From UBA11222 sp049323435 (lineage in GTDB: Bacteria > Pseudomonadota > Alphaproteobacteria > UBA11222): a DNA stretch of 64,000 bases. A program made the position numbers and the translations under genes. Within the stretch, counting starts at the first letter, position 1. Each line of letters begins with the position of its first letter. Below the pieces are notes generated by a model, which searched no databases, was not told where the DNA came from, and saw nothing but the letters and a program-made list of their open reading frames with translations. The stretch lies in the NCBI GenBank assembly GCA_049323435.1, contig JBMOMX010000035.1, positions 1-64,000 of the forward strand, in the 5' to 3' direction. This document shows positions 18,273 to 26,644 of the stretch, in pieces.

Positions 18273-19472
18273 CTAATCCCGCAGCGCGGGCACCTTGTCG
18301 ATGCGTTCCCACGGCAGCCCAATATCCATGCGGCCTATATGACCATATGCCGCAAGGCGGCTGTAGAAGCGGCCGCGAAACAAAGCCGGCAGGCGGCGCA
18401 GATTAAATTCCGCGATTATTCCGGCTGGCCGAAACTCGAATGCGGCCTGCAACCTTTTTGCGATCTCTTCGTCCGCAATACGGCCCGTGCCAAAAGTCTG
18501 CACGCGCAGGCTGACAGGTTGCGCCATGCCGATCGTGTAACTGAGTTGCAACTCGCACTCCTCCGCAAGCCCGGCGGCAACGACATTCTTCGCCGCGTAG
18601 CGGGCGGCATAGGCGCTAATCCGGTCAATGCGCGATGGGTCCTTACCGCTCAGGGCCGCGCCGCTGTGGCGTGAATATTCGCCATAAGTGTCAATCGCAT
18701 TTTTGCGGCCGGTAAGCCCCGCATGCATTTCCGGCCCGCCCGTGAATAGCAGGCCGCCGGGATTGACGAAAATGCGGGTGGCGTTATCGGGGCGGATTAA
18801 TTCATCTTCAAAGACCGGCTTGACGGCAAGATCGACGAGGTTTGCCTCCAGCTCCTTTAACGAAGGGGCGTGCCGGGGATCAACCGCGGCTGTAATGGTA
18901 AGGCTGTGGATGCGATGCGGGCGCCGGTTGCGATACTCCACCGCAACCTGAATCTTGCCGTCAGGGGCGAGATAGCCAAGCTGACGGGTGAGGCGGACGG
19001 TTGCGATGCGCCGCGCCAGCTTGTGCGCAAGCCAGACCGGCAGGGGCATCAGCGCAGCGGTCTGGGTGCAGGCATAGCCGAACTGGGTTACCTGGTTATC
19101 GGCGGCAATTGCGTCAATGCCCGCATCGTCCAGCATGGTTTCGTCGATCTCGCGGTAGGCGCCGCCAACTTCGGTAAGACTGGTCATGATGTGGCAGTTC
19201 GCGGCCGTGAACCCGTCTTCGTCATCGCCATTGCCATAGCCCGCACGCCTTATTGCCTGACGGGCAACCATTGGCGCATCAATCGTGGCGCGCGATGCGA
19301 AACGCACGGCAAGGAAGAGGATGCCCTTCGCAACGGCGCATTCGGCGTCAAGCCGGGAAAACGGGTCGGCAAGCAGATAACTGTCGAGGATCGAATCGCT
19401 GATCTGGTCGCACAGCTTGTCCGGATGCCCTTCGGTTACGGATTCGGATGTGAAGACAAAATCTTCCATCAT
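18273..19472 (-). CDS. Divergent S-adenosylmethionine synthetase (MetK paralog)
   Basis: 399 aa. ATG 19472 follows GGAGGCGC directly and overlaps the ATPase stop (ATGA); longer starts run into the ATPase gene. Conserved: GHPDKLCDQISDSILD, FGYA, AGLTGRK, DTYGEYSRHSGAALSGKDPS, DRISAYAARYAAKN, YGHIGR. The family makes SAM from ATP and methionine. By my own alignment to bacterial MetK several active-site stretches differ: GAGDQG becomes AADNQV, GGPMGDAG becomes GGPEMHAG so a methionine-contacting Asp becomes His, the Phe of GRFVIGG becomes Leu, and SKVDR becomes SRIDR. These changes and its place in a P-ATPase cluster suggest a specialised paralog, not the housekeeping copy. Activity or substrate may be altered. 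Confidence 0.85.
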   Translation of the reverse strand: MMEDFVFTSESVTEGHPDKLCDQISDSILDSYLLADPFSRLDAECAVAKGILFLAVRFASRATIDAPMVARQAIRRAGYGNGDDEDGFTAANCHIMTSLTEVGGAYREIDETMLDDAGIDAIAADNQVTQFGYACTQTAALMPLPVWLAHKLARRIATVRLTRQLGYLAPDGKIQVAVEYRNRRPHRIHSLTITAAVDPRHAPSLKELEANLVDLAVKPVFEDELIRPDNATRIFVNPGGLLFTGGPEMHAGLTGRKNAIDTYGEYSRHSGAALSGKDPSRIDRISAYAARYAAKNVVAAGLAEECELQLSYTIGMAQPVSLRVQTFGTGRIADEEIAKRLQAAFEFRPAGIIAEFNLRRLPALFRGRFYSRLAAYGHIGRMDIGLPWERIDKVPALRD

Positions 19473-22400
19473 GCGCCTCCATCCGGATTTGCGGCTTGCG
19501 CCCGCAGCCGCGCGCCCTTGATGGTCTCGTTGACAAGCAGCGAACCTGCGGCAGCCGCGCCCGCCACGGCGTAATCCGCCAGTCCAAGCGCATCCAGCCC
19601 AAGCAGGCGGCGCGTTACAGGGAATAATGCGGCGAGCCCCTGCAACCCCAGCAGACCCCATACCGCCTGGTTGAGACGCGGATTGGGCGGCAGCGCATTA
19701 CGCTCGAAGATGGTGTGGCGCGGCGATCGGGCGGAGAGGGCATGCAGTAATTGCCCGGCGGCAAGCGTGATAAAGGCCACACCGCCAGCCGCCGGGCCAG
19801 CGCCATAGCGGGCGGCGCCATACAGATAGGCGGCCAGCCCGCCCGCGCTAAGCACCGCGCCTTCAATGCCGATGCGCCGGAACTCTTCTGCGGTAATCAG
19901 GGGTTCCCGCGGATCGCGCGGCGGGTCTTTGAGCACGTCCGGCTCGGGCGGTTCCAGCCCCAGCGCCAGCGCCGGGAAAATGTCCGAAACCAGATTGATC
20001 CACAATAGCTGCACCGGCGTAAGCGGCTGACCGAGACCAAGGCCGACCGCCCCCAGCATGACAAAGATTTCACTGGAATTGGTGGCGAGCAGGTAATGGA
20101 TCGCCTTGCGGATGTTAGCGTAAATGGTCCGCCCCTGACCAAGCGCGACCAGCATGCTTTGAAGCCGGTCGTCCTCAAGGATCACATCGGCTACTTCGCG
20201 CGCCACATCGGTGCCGCTCTGGCCCATGGTCACTCCAATATCGGCCGCGCGCAGCGCAGGCCCGTCATTGATGCCATCACCCGTCATGGCCACAATATTG
20301 CCGTTGCGTTGCAGCGCCTGCACGATCTGCAATTTGTTCGCCGGGCTGACACGGGCGAACACATGCGTGCGCTGCGCCAGCCCCGCCAGCAATCCGGGAT
20401 CAAGTCTGTCAAGATCAACGCCTTCAAGAATTTCCACAGGCTGGCCCTGAGAGAGATCAAGCTCCCTGGCGATAGCGAAGGCCGTCGCACCCTGGTCACC
20501 TGTAATGATAATGGTGCGCAGGCCCGCATCATGGAAGTCCCGCATCAGCGCCGCCATGCCGGGGCGCGTCGGATCGGCAAGGCCAGCCAGGCCCAGCCAG
20601 GAAAATGCGCCGGGATCCTGGGCATCGCCCTGGCGGGTTGCAAAGCCGAGCACCCGCAGGCCGCGCCCAGCCATTGCCTGGTTCAGTGCCTGGATGCGCA
20701 GCACATCCTCTTCGTCAAGCGGCCGCTCCGCGCCGCCATCAAAAAAGGCCGTGCATAATTGCAGCACTTCGTCCGGGCTGCCTTTGACGGCCGTGAACGG
20801 GCAGCCATCCTCGCCTGCATGGCTGGTCATCATGAAACGATGCTGTTCCGTGCGCCGGTCCATATTGAGCATCGGGCGCTGTGCGCGCAATTGCCGCACA
20901 TCGATGCCCGCAGACATGGCAAGTTCTATCAGCGCGGTTTCGGTCGGCGAACCCTTCAGCGAGACGTCTTCGTCCTCAGCGATCTCGACTTCGCTGCACA
21001 AGACGCAGGTTTCCAGCAGCCTGCGCAGTTCATCGTTTGCAGATGCGCTAGCCCCGGAATGGTTGCGCTGAATCTGACCGTCCGCGATCTCGAAGATTTC
21101 GCGGGCATTCGCGACCGCCACGGCGCTCATGCGGTTGAGCGTTAGCGTGCCTGTCTTGTCGAGGCATACGGTGCTGACGGCGCCAAGGGTTTCAACAGCA
21201 TCCAGGCGGCGGATGAGAACGTTATGCGTCCGCATGGTGCGGATGCCCAGCGCCAGCGTCACCGTTGCGACTGTCGGCAGGCCTTCGGGCACCGCAGCAA
21301 CGGCCAGCGAGACGCTGCTTCGGAGCATTTGCAACATTCCAAAGCCGCGCAGCAGACCCAGCGAGAAAACCAGCCCACAGGCGCCCAGGCTGAGCCAGAC
21401 CAACTGTTTGCCCATGATATCGAGCTGATGCTGCATGGGCGTTTCCGGCGGCCGTGCATCGCCCACCAGGGATTGAATATGGCCAAGTTCGGTGCGTTCC
21501 GCCGTCGCCGTCGCCGCCGCCAGGCCGGAGCCGCCCGTAACCGCGGTTCCCTTGAACACCATATTTGCGCGATCGCCCAGCGCTGTCCCGGCGCTGGCGA
21601 TGGCGGTAGCGCTCTTGACCGAGGGCATGCTTTCACCGGTAAGCGCGGATTCATCAATTGTGAGATCCTTTGCCTCAATGACCCGCGCATCGCAGGCGAT
21701 AAGCGTGCCCGGAACAAGCTTCAGCATATCGCCCGGAACGATGTCACAGGACGCGACCTCGCAAACACCGCCGTCGCGCAGCACCAGCGGCGCAGCGGGC
21801 ACAAGCCGGCCGAGCGCTTCAATGGTGTGCTCCGCCTCGGACTCGGAACGATAGCCAATGGCGGAATTTAGCGCCACGACCGCGAGAATAACCACTGCGT
21901 CCGCAAGCCCCCCGGTCGCAACCGACAGCGCCGCCGATCCGAGCAGCAAAAGCGAGGGCAAGCTGTTGACCTGGCCAAGCAGAATTTCAAGCGCGCTGCG
22001 GCGCGGCATTTGCGGCAGCGCATTCGGCCCGTAGCGCGCCAGCCGCAGCGCGGCCTCGCTGCTGGAAAGGCCTTGCTCCGGCTGTGTCTCCAGCCGCTGC
22101 AACACCTGCTCCCTGCTCAGCGTATGGGGCGGGGCATCCCCCGGGACGGCGTCTGGCATGCCGCTATCCTCGCGCTTCCTGCCTGCGGGGAAGGGAACGA
22201 CATTTGGCGCCGGCTTTGGTTCGCCGATGTCCGCCGCGCCGGAATCGAGCATGGCCGCCACAGCCTGGATTATTGTGTCAACGGATCGCGCAGGATCAAA
22301 ATGCACCAGCAGATTGCCGGTGCGGATATTTGCGGCGGCGGCGCGAATGCCGCTGCGCCCCGGAAGCCGATGCTCCAGCATCTGCGCAACCCCGGTATTG

Positions 22401-22504
22401 CGGTCAAGGCCAACCACTTTCAGGCGTGCGCGGCCGCTGACCGCGACATGCAGCGGTACGACGCCTGCAAGCGATGCGGCCATTGACGCCACGCTCATGA
22501 CCAT
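19469..22504 (-). CDS. P-type cation ATPase (PEGLP, P2A-like) with N-terminal HMA2-like domain
   Basis: 1011 aa from 22504; ATG 22498 is equally plausible, with GGGGTGG at better spacing. Residues ~17-75 form an HMA2-like domain (HVAVSGRARLKVV...IRTGNLLVHFD) without CxxC. After an ATPase N region come ALTGES (actuator), PEGLP at 406-410 (TM4 ion site of Ca/Mn-type pumps rather than the CPC of heavy-metal pumps), the phosphorylated Asp449 in DKTGTLT, MTGDGINDGPALRAADIG, and NLVSD in TM6. The motifs point to Ca2+, Mn2+ or Mg2+-like transport, resembling CtpF-type pumps. It is coupled to the MetK paralog by ATGA. A perfect FNR/FixK box lies 214 bp upstream. Confidence 0.9.
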   Translation of the reverse strand: MVMSVASMAASLAGVVPLHVAVSGRARLKVVGLDRNTGVAQMLEHRLPGRSGIRAAAANIRTGNLLVHFDPARSVDTIIQAVAAMLDSGAADIGEPKPAPNVVPFPAGRKREDSGMPDAVPGDAPPHTLSREQVLQRLETQPEQGLSSSEAALRLARYGPNALPQMPRRSALEILLGQVNSLPSLLLLGSAALSVATGGLADAVVILAVVALNSAIGYRSESEAEHTIEALGRLVPAAPLVLRDGGVCEVASCDIVPGDMLKLVPGTLIACDARVIEAKDLTIDESALTGESMPSVKSATAIASAGTALGDRANMVFKGTAVTGGSGLAAATATAERTELGHIQSLVGDARPPETPMQHQLDIMGKQLVWLSLGACGLVFSLGLLRGFGMLQMLRSSVSLAVAAVPEGLPTVATVTLALGIRTMRTHNVLIRRLDAVETLGAVSTVCLDKTGTLTLNRMSAVAVANAREIFEIADGQIQRNHSGASASANDELRRLLETCVLCSEVEIAEDEDVSLKGSPTETALIELAMSAGIDVRQLRAQRPMLNMDRRTEQHRFMMTSHAGEDGCPFTAVKGSPDEVLQLCTAFFDGGAERPLDEEDVLRIQALNQAMAGRGLRVLGFATRQGDAQDPGAFSWLGLAGLADPTRPGMAALMRDFHDAGLRTIIITGDQGATAFAIARELDLSQGQPVEILEGVDLDRLDPGLLAGLAQRTHVFARVSPANKLQIVQALQRNGNIVAMTGDGINDGPALRAADIGVTMGQSGTDVAREVADVILEDDRLQSMLVALGQGRTIYANIRKAIHYLLATNSSEIFVMLGAVGLGLGQPLTPVQLLWINLVSDIFPALALGLEPPEPDVLKDPPRDPREPLITAEEFRRIGIEGAVLSAGGLAAYLYGAARYGAGPAAGGVAFITLAAGQLLHALSARSPRHTIFERNALPPNPRLNQAVWGLLGLQGLAALFPVTRRLLGLDALGLADYAVAGAAAAGSLLVNETIKGARLRAQAANPDGGA

Positions 22505-22992
22505 CCACCCCAGTCTGCCTTAGCGCGCAGGAAAAGAGGTAAAACCAGGCCGGTACAGTAAGGCAGCTGCTCTATCACCGGTAAATCCTGAATTGCACAA
22601 TATTGCGCTCCACATTTCCCGCGTCCGGCGGGCGGCGAGAATGGCCGCGGGACCAAATCGCTCGAACGGGTATTCTCGCTCCCCAGCCAGAATGGTGCGG
22701 AAGCTGCCGCAGTTGACTTGATCGAGATCAAATTTGCGATGACATGTTGATTAAGTTTTTATTACAGCCTGGATCAGCATCACTTTGCCGCGCAGACGGC
22801 GCAAAGAAATGGTTCTGGCTTAGGTTTGGAGAATGGCGTCTGCGGGGAGGAGAGATGGCTGCTATCTATCGCGGCCTCAAAATAAATATTTCAGGAAAAA
22901 ACACGCTAAAAATAACGCTGCGAGATGCCAGCCCCGGCGCCGTTTTTCCCCGGTTTCATCCCATGCGCTGTAACGTCTGGCTGGCGGATTGC
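22505..22992. other. Regulatory spacer upstream of the P-type ATPase
   Basis: 488 bp without a supportable gene. The notable content is the FNR/FixK palindrome at 22718-22731. Open frames on either strand show no recognisable protein sequence. The distance from the box to the ATPase start leaves room for a long leader. Confidence 0.6.
22718..22731 (-). promoter_or_regulatory. FNR/FixK-type box
   Basis: TTGATCGAGATCAA is a perfect match to the TTGAT-N4-ATCAA consensus of FNR/FixK/Anr regulators. The only gene it can serve by orientation is the minus-strand ATPase-metK unit, as the gene on the other side (CorC-like) is transcribed toward it. A -10 at the usual activator distance is not obvious. 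Confidence 0.65.
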
Positions 22993-24303
22993 CTATTCCT
23001 TGCTGATCAGAACCGTTTCGACATGATGGTCGCGCATGCCTTCGACAATGAAGCGGTAGGCGCCATCGGTGATCATGTCCCCTTCCACCGGAATACGTTC
23101 CAGCCGGTGCATGAACAGGCCGGACAATGTATTCACATTGACCGGCTCGCCGGGAATGTAACCGGTTTCACGCTCGACATCGGCCAGTGACGCCAGGCCA
23201 TGCGCCTTCCATCCGGCGTCTGTTTCGGTGATCGGAAATTCCGAAATATTTTCGTCCGTTTCATCGGCGATTTCGCCGACAATTTCTTCCAGCAGATCTT
23301 CAATCGTCACCAGGCCGGCAAAAGTGCCATATTCATCCAGAATGCAGGCCATATGCGCCTTTTTAACCCGCATCATTTCAAACAAGGTGGAAACCTTGAG
23401 CGATTCCGTAACCACCAGCGGCTCACGGCAATGGATGCGCAAATCTTTCCAGGGCTCGGGCCCGCCCGAAAGCAGGGTGTCCACAATATCCTTCATCAGA
23501 ATCATGCCGATAAGACTGTCGCCGCTGCCATCGACAAGCGGAAAACGCGAATGGCGCGTGTCTTTCATAATGGCCAGGTTGGACTCCGGCGGCTGATCCA
23601 GCCGCAGCAGATCACACTTCATCCGCGGGATCATGACCTGGCCCACTGTGCGTTCGTTGAACCGGAACAGGTTCTGGATCATCTCCGCGGTGTCAAGGTG
23701 CAATTCGCCATGCTCGGCCGATGTCGTCACCAGGCCGCGAAATTCCGTATTGGTCAGCACATCCATATGGCTGGCCTCCTCGACGCCGAACAGGCCAAGC
23801 ATGCCCCGTGACGCCCGGTTAAGCCCCCAATGCAAGGGATAGGACAGCAGATAAAAAATCCGCAATGGAATGGCGCAGAACAATGAAAGCGCCTCGGGCT
23901 TGCGGATGGCGAAGGTTTTCGGCACCTGTTCTCCCACGACGATATGCAGCGACGAAAAGACAGTGAAGCCGATCAGAAACGAAATCGTATGCAATGCCGG
24001 CTGGCTCAGTTCGAACGGCGCCAGCAGCGGCTCGATCAGCGCCGCCACCGCTGGTTCGCCCACCCAGCCCAAACCAAGCGAAGCCATGGTGATGCCAAGC
24101 TGACAGGCCGCCAGATAGGCTTCGAGCTCCTCCTGTATTTTAAGGGTCAGTTTAGCCGAAAAACTGCCCGTGCTGGCCATGCTTTCAATACGAAATCCCC
24201 TCGCTTTCACCAGTGCGAATTCCGCCGCCACAAAAAATGCATTGGCGGCCAGCAGCACCAGTACGGCGATCAGACTTACCGAAATTTCCTCGCTCGTCAG
24301 CAT
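22993..24303 (-). CDS. HlyC/CorC (CNNM) family membrane protein
   Basis: 436 aa. The N-terminal CNNM/DUF21 domain has about four membrane helices (1-190, FFVAAEFALVKAR; ACQLGITMASLGLGWVGEPAV). A CBS pair covers about 205-335 (VMIPRMKCDLLRLD; ACILDEYGTFAGLVTIEDLLEEIVGEI). The C-terminal CorC/HlyC transporter-associated domain is at about 350-430. The family is linked to Mg2+ and Co2+ efflux or homeostasis, not to haemolysis as the old name suggests. It lies upstream of the P-ATPase unit in the same orientation, extending the cation-related theme. Confidence 0.9.
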   Translation of the reverse strand: MLTSEEISVSLIAVLVLLAANAFFVAAEFALVKARGFRIESMASTGSFSAKLTLKIQEELEAYLAACQLGITMASLGLGWVGEPAVAALIEPLLAPFELSQPALHTISFLIGFTVFSSLHIVVGEQVPKTFAIRKPEALSLFCAIPLRIFYLLSYPLHWGLNRASRGMLGLFGVEEASHMDVLTNTEFRGLVTTSAEHGELHLDTAEMIQNLFRFNERTVGQVMIPRMKCDLLRLDQPPESNLAIMKDTRHSRFPLVDGSGDSLIGMILMKDIVDTLLSGGPEPWKDLRIHCREPLVVTESLKVSTLFEMMRVKKAHMACILDEYGTFAGLVTIEDLLEEIVGEIADETDENISEFPITETDAGWKAHGLASLADVERETGYIPGEPVNVNTLSGLFMHRLERIPVEGDMITDGAYRFIVEGMRDHHVETVLISKE

Positions 24304-24316
24304 TTTGACTGTTTCT

Positions 24317-25507
24317 CTAGGAGTTTTTCTTGCGTTGTTCGCGCATCAGCCGTTCGGCGATGGCCCAGCGATGCACTTCCGATGGGCCGTCATAGATGCG
24401 GAACGGGCGTACATCGCGATAGATGCGCGCAACCACCGTATCATTGGTAATGCCCTTGCCGCCCAGCACCTGCAGGCTGCGATCCACCACACGCCCGGCG
24501 GCCTCGGAACACAGTACTTTGGCAATAGCGGTTTCCTGGCGTCCGTCCGATCCATTATCCAGCGCCCAGGCGGCATGCCAGATGGTCAGGCGCGCGGTGT
24601 GAATATCCATCTCATTATCGGCCAGTTGAAAGCCCACCCCTTCATGATGGCCGATCAGTTTGCCAAAGGCTTCACGCCGCGCCGCATAATTCAGCGCCAC
24701 ATCATGGGCGCGCTTCATCGCGCCCAGCCAGCGCATGCAATGGGTCAGCCGCGCGGGCCCCAGCCGCACCTGGGCATAACGGTAGCCCTCATCAAGCTCG
24801 CCCAGAATATCAGCGGCGGGTATGCGCACATTATTGAGCAGCACCTCACTGTGACCGCCGGTGAAGCCCCGGTCCAGCGTATCCAGATCGCGGATAATTT
24901 CGATACCCTTGCGGTCCATAGGGGTCAGAAACATGGTGGCGCCGCGCCCGCGTTCCACAGTGGCGCCGGTACGCGCCATGATAATGCCAAGACCCGCGCC
25001 GCGCGCGCCGGTGATCAGCCATTTGCGGCCATTGATCACAAAATCCTGCCCGTCGCGGACTGCCGTGGTGGCCAGCATGCCGGGATCGGACCCCGCCCCG
25101 TCAGGTTCCGTCATCAGAAAAGCGGACCGGATATCGCCCGCCGCCAGCGGGCGCAGCCAGCGTTCCTTGTGCGATTTGCTGGCAACCACTTCGAGCATGT
25201 GCATATTGCCCTCATCCGGGGCGAAAATATGCAGCGCGATCGGCCCGAGCGGCGAATAGCCGGCCTCCTCAAAAACCACCGCCTTGCCGCGATGATCCAG
25301 CCCAAGGCCGCCAAATTCCTTGCTGACATGCGGCACGAACAGGCCCGCTTTTTTAGCCAGCGCATTCAATTCCAGGCGCAGTTCATCGGATGGCCCGTGT
25401 TCGCCCTGACGGCGGTCATTCTCATAGGGAATGATCTGATCGCGGATAAAGGCGCCGGTTCGTTGCTTGAGCTCTACCAGTTCCTGCGGCAACGAAAAAT
25501 CAATCAT
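24317..25507 (-). CDS. Acyl-CoA dehydrogenase family protein
   Basis: 396 aa. The three-part ACAD fold is evident: helical N domain, FAD-binding middle (SAFLMTEPDGAGSDPGMLATTAVRDG; INGRKWLITGARGAG), and C-terminal helical domain (QVLGGKGITND, IYRDVRPFRIYDGPSEVHRW). Predicted to oxidise an acyl-CoA at the alpha-beta carbons with FAD, passing electrons to ETF. The chain length or branched substrate cannot be read from sequence. It ends 13 bp from the CorC-like gene start and could be cotranscribed with it. Confidence 0.9.
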   Translation of the reverse strand: MIDFSLPQELVELKQRTGAFIRDQIIPYENDRRQGEHGPSDELRLELNALAKKAGLFVPHVSKEFGGLGLDHRGKAVVFEEAGYSPLGPIALHIFAPDEGNMHMLEVVASKSHKERWLRPLAAGDIRSAFLMTEPDGAGSDPGMLATTAVRDGQDFVINGRKWLITGARGAGLGIIMARTGATVERGRGATMFLTPMDRKGIEIIRDLDTLDRGFTGGHSEVLLNNVRIPAADILGELDEGYRYAQVRLGPARLTHCMRWLGAMKRAHDVALNYAARREAFGKLIGHHEGVGFQLADNEMDIHTARLTIWHAAWALDNGSDGRQETAIAKVLCSEAAGRVVDRSLQVLGGKGITNDTVVARIYRDVRPFRIYDGPSEVHRWAIAERLMREQRKKNS

Positions 25508-25938
25508 GGTTCACCTGGCCTTCTGATGTGAATATGTGAAAAGGCAAATAACCGCCCCGCAAAACTGCATAATCGAATCTAAAGCAATTCCATCAAGGTT
25601 GGAAAGCCATAGTCGGACAATCAAAATCAAACAGTCAAAGTCAAACAAACAGACACAAGCGCCAGTGAAATGGCGCCCGGTACGGAATCACACTATTGGG
25701 AAACATGTATATTTATCAATCAACCAATGTACAGCACTGTTCGCAGCCGCCAACAATAATAGCAGCACATTATTTATAGAACGGGTTCAGCTCCCGAATA
25801 GCTTTTATACACACGCCCAGATATATGATGCTTGTGAAAGCAGTGGCCGCCGGTGCGTCTCCGGAACCATAGCGTGACGGCATCTTGTTGACCCCGCAGC
25901 GCATAGCCCCATCAGGACGAAGCGCGGGGGGCGAAGTG
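25508..25938. other. Intergenic region, AT-rich, no gene seen
   Basis: 431 bp upstream of the acyl-CoA dehydrogenase and downstream of tRNA-Ala. Base composition is clearly more AT-rich than its surroundings, with short repeats of AATCAAA/AGTCAAA type around 25620-25650. A 113-codon frame at 25536-25877 has no recognisable feature or good ribosome-binding site. Confidence 0.5.
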
Positions 25939-26014
<76 letters not shown>

Positions 26015-26109
26015 ATACCCGCTTGTTCCCGCCGCGCGCCTCAGCGCCCGGACGGGGGTCATGCAGGGGTTTTAGGGGCGGCGGCGTCCCGTGTCAAGCT
26101 GTGCCGCCA

Positions 26110-26174
26110 GGCCCTATTTTACGGATCATATGGAACAGCCAAAGGCTGTTCCATATGATCCGTAAAATAGGGCC
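26110..26174. repeat. Perfect 31-bp inverted repeat with 3-base loop
   Basis: Arms 26110-26140 and 26144-26174 are exactly complementary with AAA between them. It lies between tRNA-Ala and yggT. No T-run follows on either strand. It is far longer than an ordinary terminator. Confidence 0.85.
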
Positions 26175-26312
26175 GGTCTGAAAATTCAGGGCAATTCCTG
26201 TTCGGACTACACCATCTGCTTCAAGTCGTACAGACTCCAGTGTTAGGGCGCTTGCATGACGCGCTGGGCGCGGGTACATGTGGTCCAAATAACCGGCGGG
26301 ATCGGGCGCAGC

Positions 26313-26603
26313 ATGCAGGCAGTTTTCTGGCTTATCAACGAATTACTGAATCTTTACTGGTGGGTGATCATCATTGGCGCGGTATTAAGCTGGCTGGTGG
26401 CCTTTGAAGTGGTCAATACCCGCAATCGCTTTGTCGCCATGGCGCTGGATTTCACCCATCGCCTGACCGAGCCGGCCTTGCGCCCGATCCGGCGGTTTCT
26501 TCCCGATCTGGGCGGTATTGATATCTCGCCGGTGCTGCTATTGCTTGGCATCATGTTCTTGCAAAAACTTCTATATGATCTGGCGCGCACCGTGTCCTTC
26601 TGA
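26313..26603 (+). CDS. YggT family membrane protein
   Basis: 96 aa from ATG 26313; an in-frame start at 26256 adds residues unlike the family. There are two hydrophobic segments, NLYWWVIIIGAVLSWLVAF and PVLLLLGIMFLQKLLYDL. Between them is the family signature RLTEPALRPIRRFLPDLGGIDISP. YggT proteins are small inner-membrane proteins implicated in osmotic or membrane homeostasis and often sit near cell-division or housekeeping genes. folD follows 41 bp downstream and is probably cotranscribed. Confidence 0.88.
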   Translation: MQAVFWLINELLNLYWWVIIIGAVLSWLVAFEVVNTRNRFVAMALDFTHRLTEPALRPIRRFLPDLGGIDISPVLLLLGIMFLQKLLYDLARTVSF

Positions 26604-26644
26604 GATGGCCAGGCCGGGCCGGGCGCGAACAGCGGAGACACGCC

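Noticed and set aside
19473..19661. Longer N-terminus for the MetK paralog
   Set aside because: The extension lies wholly inside the ATPase gene and the ATG at 19472 has an excellent ribosome-binding site.
22744..23190. 148-codon frame crossing the CorC-type gene end
   Set aside because: Most of it is antisense to a well-supported gene; residual part shows no features.
25536..25877. 113-codon plus-strand frame in the AT-rich spacer
   Set aside because: Low-complexity, no family resemblance, no clear start signal; more likely chance.
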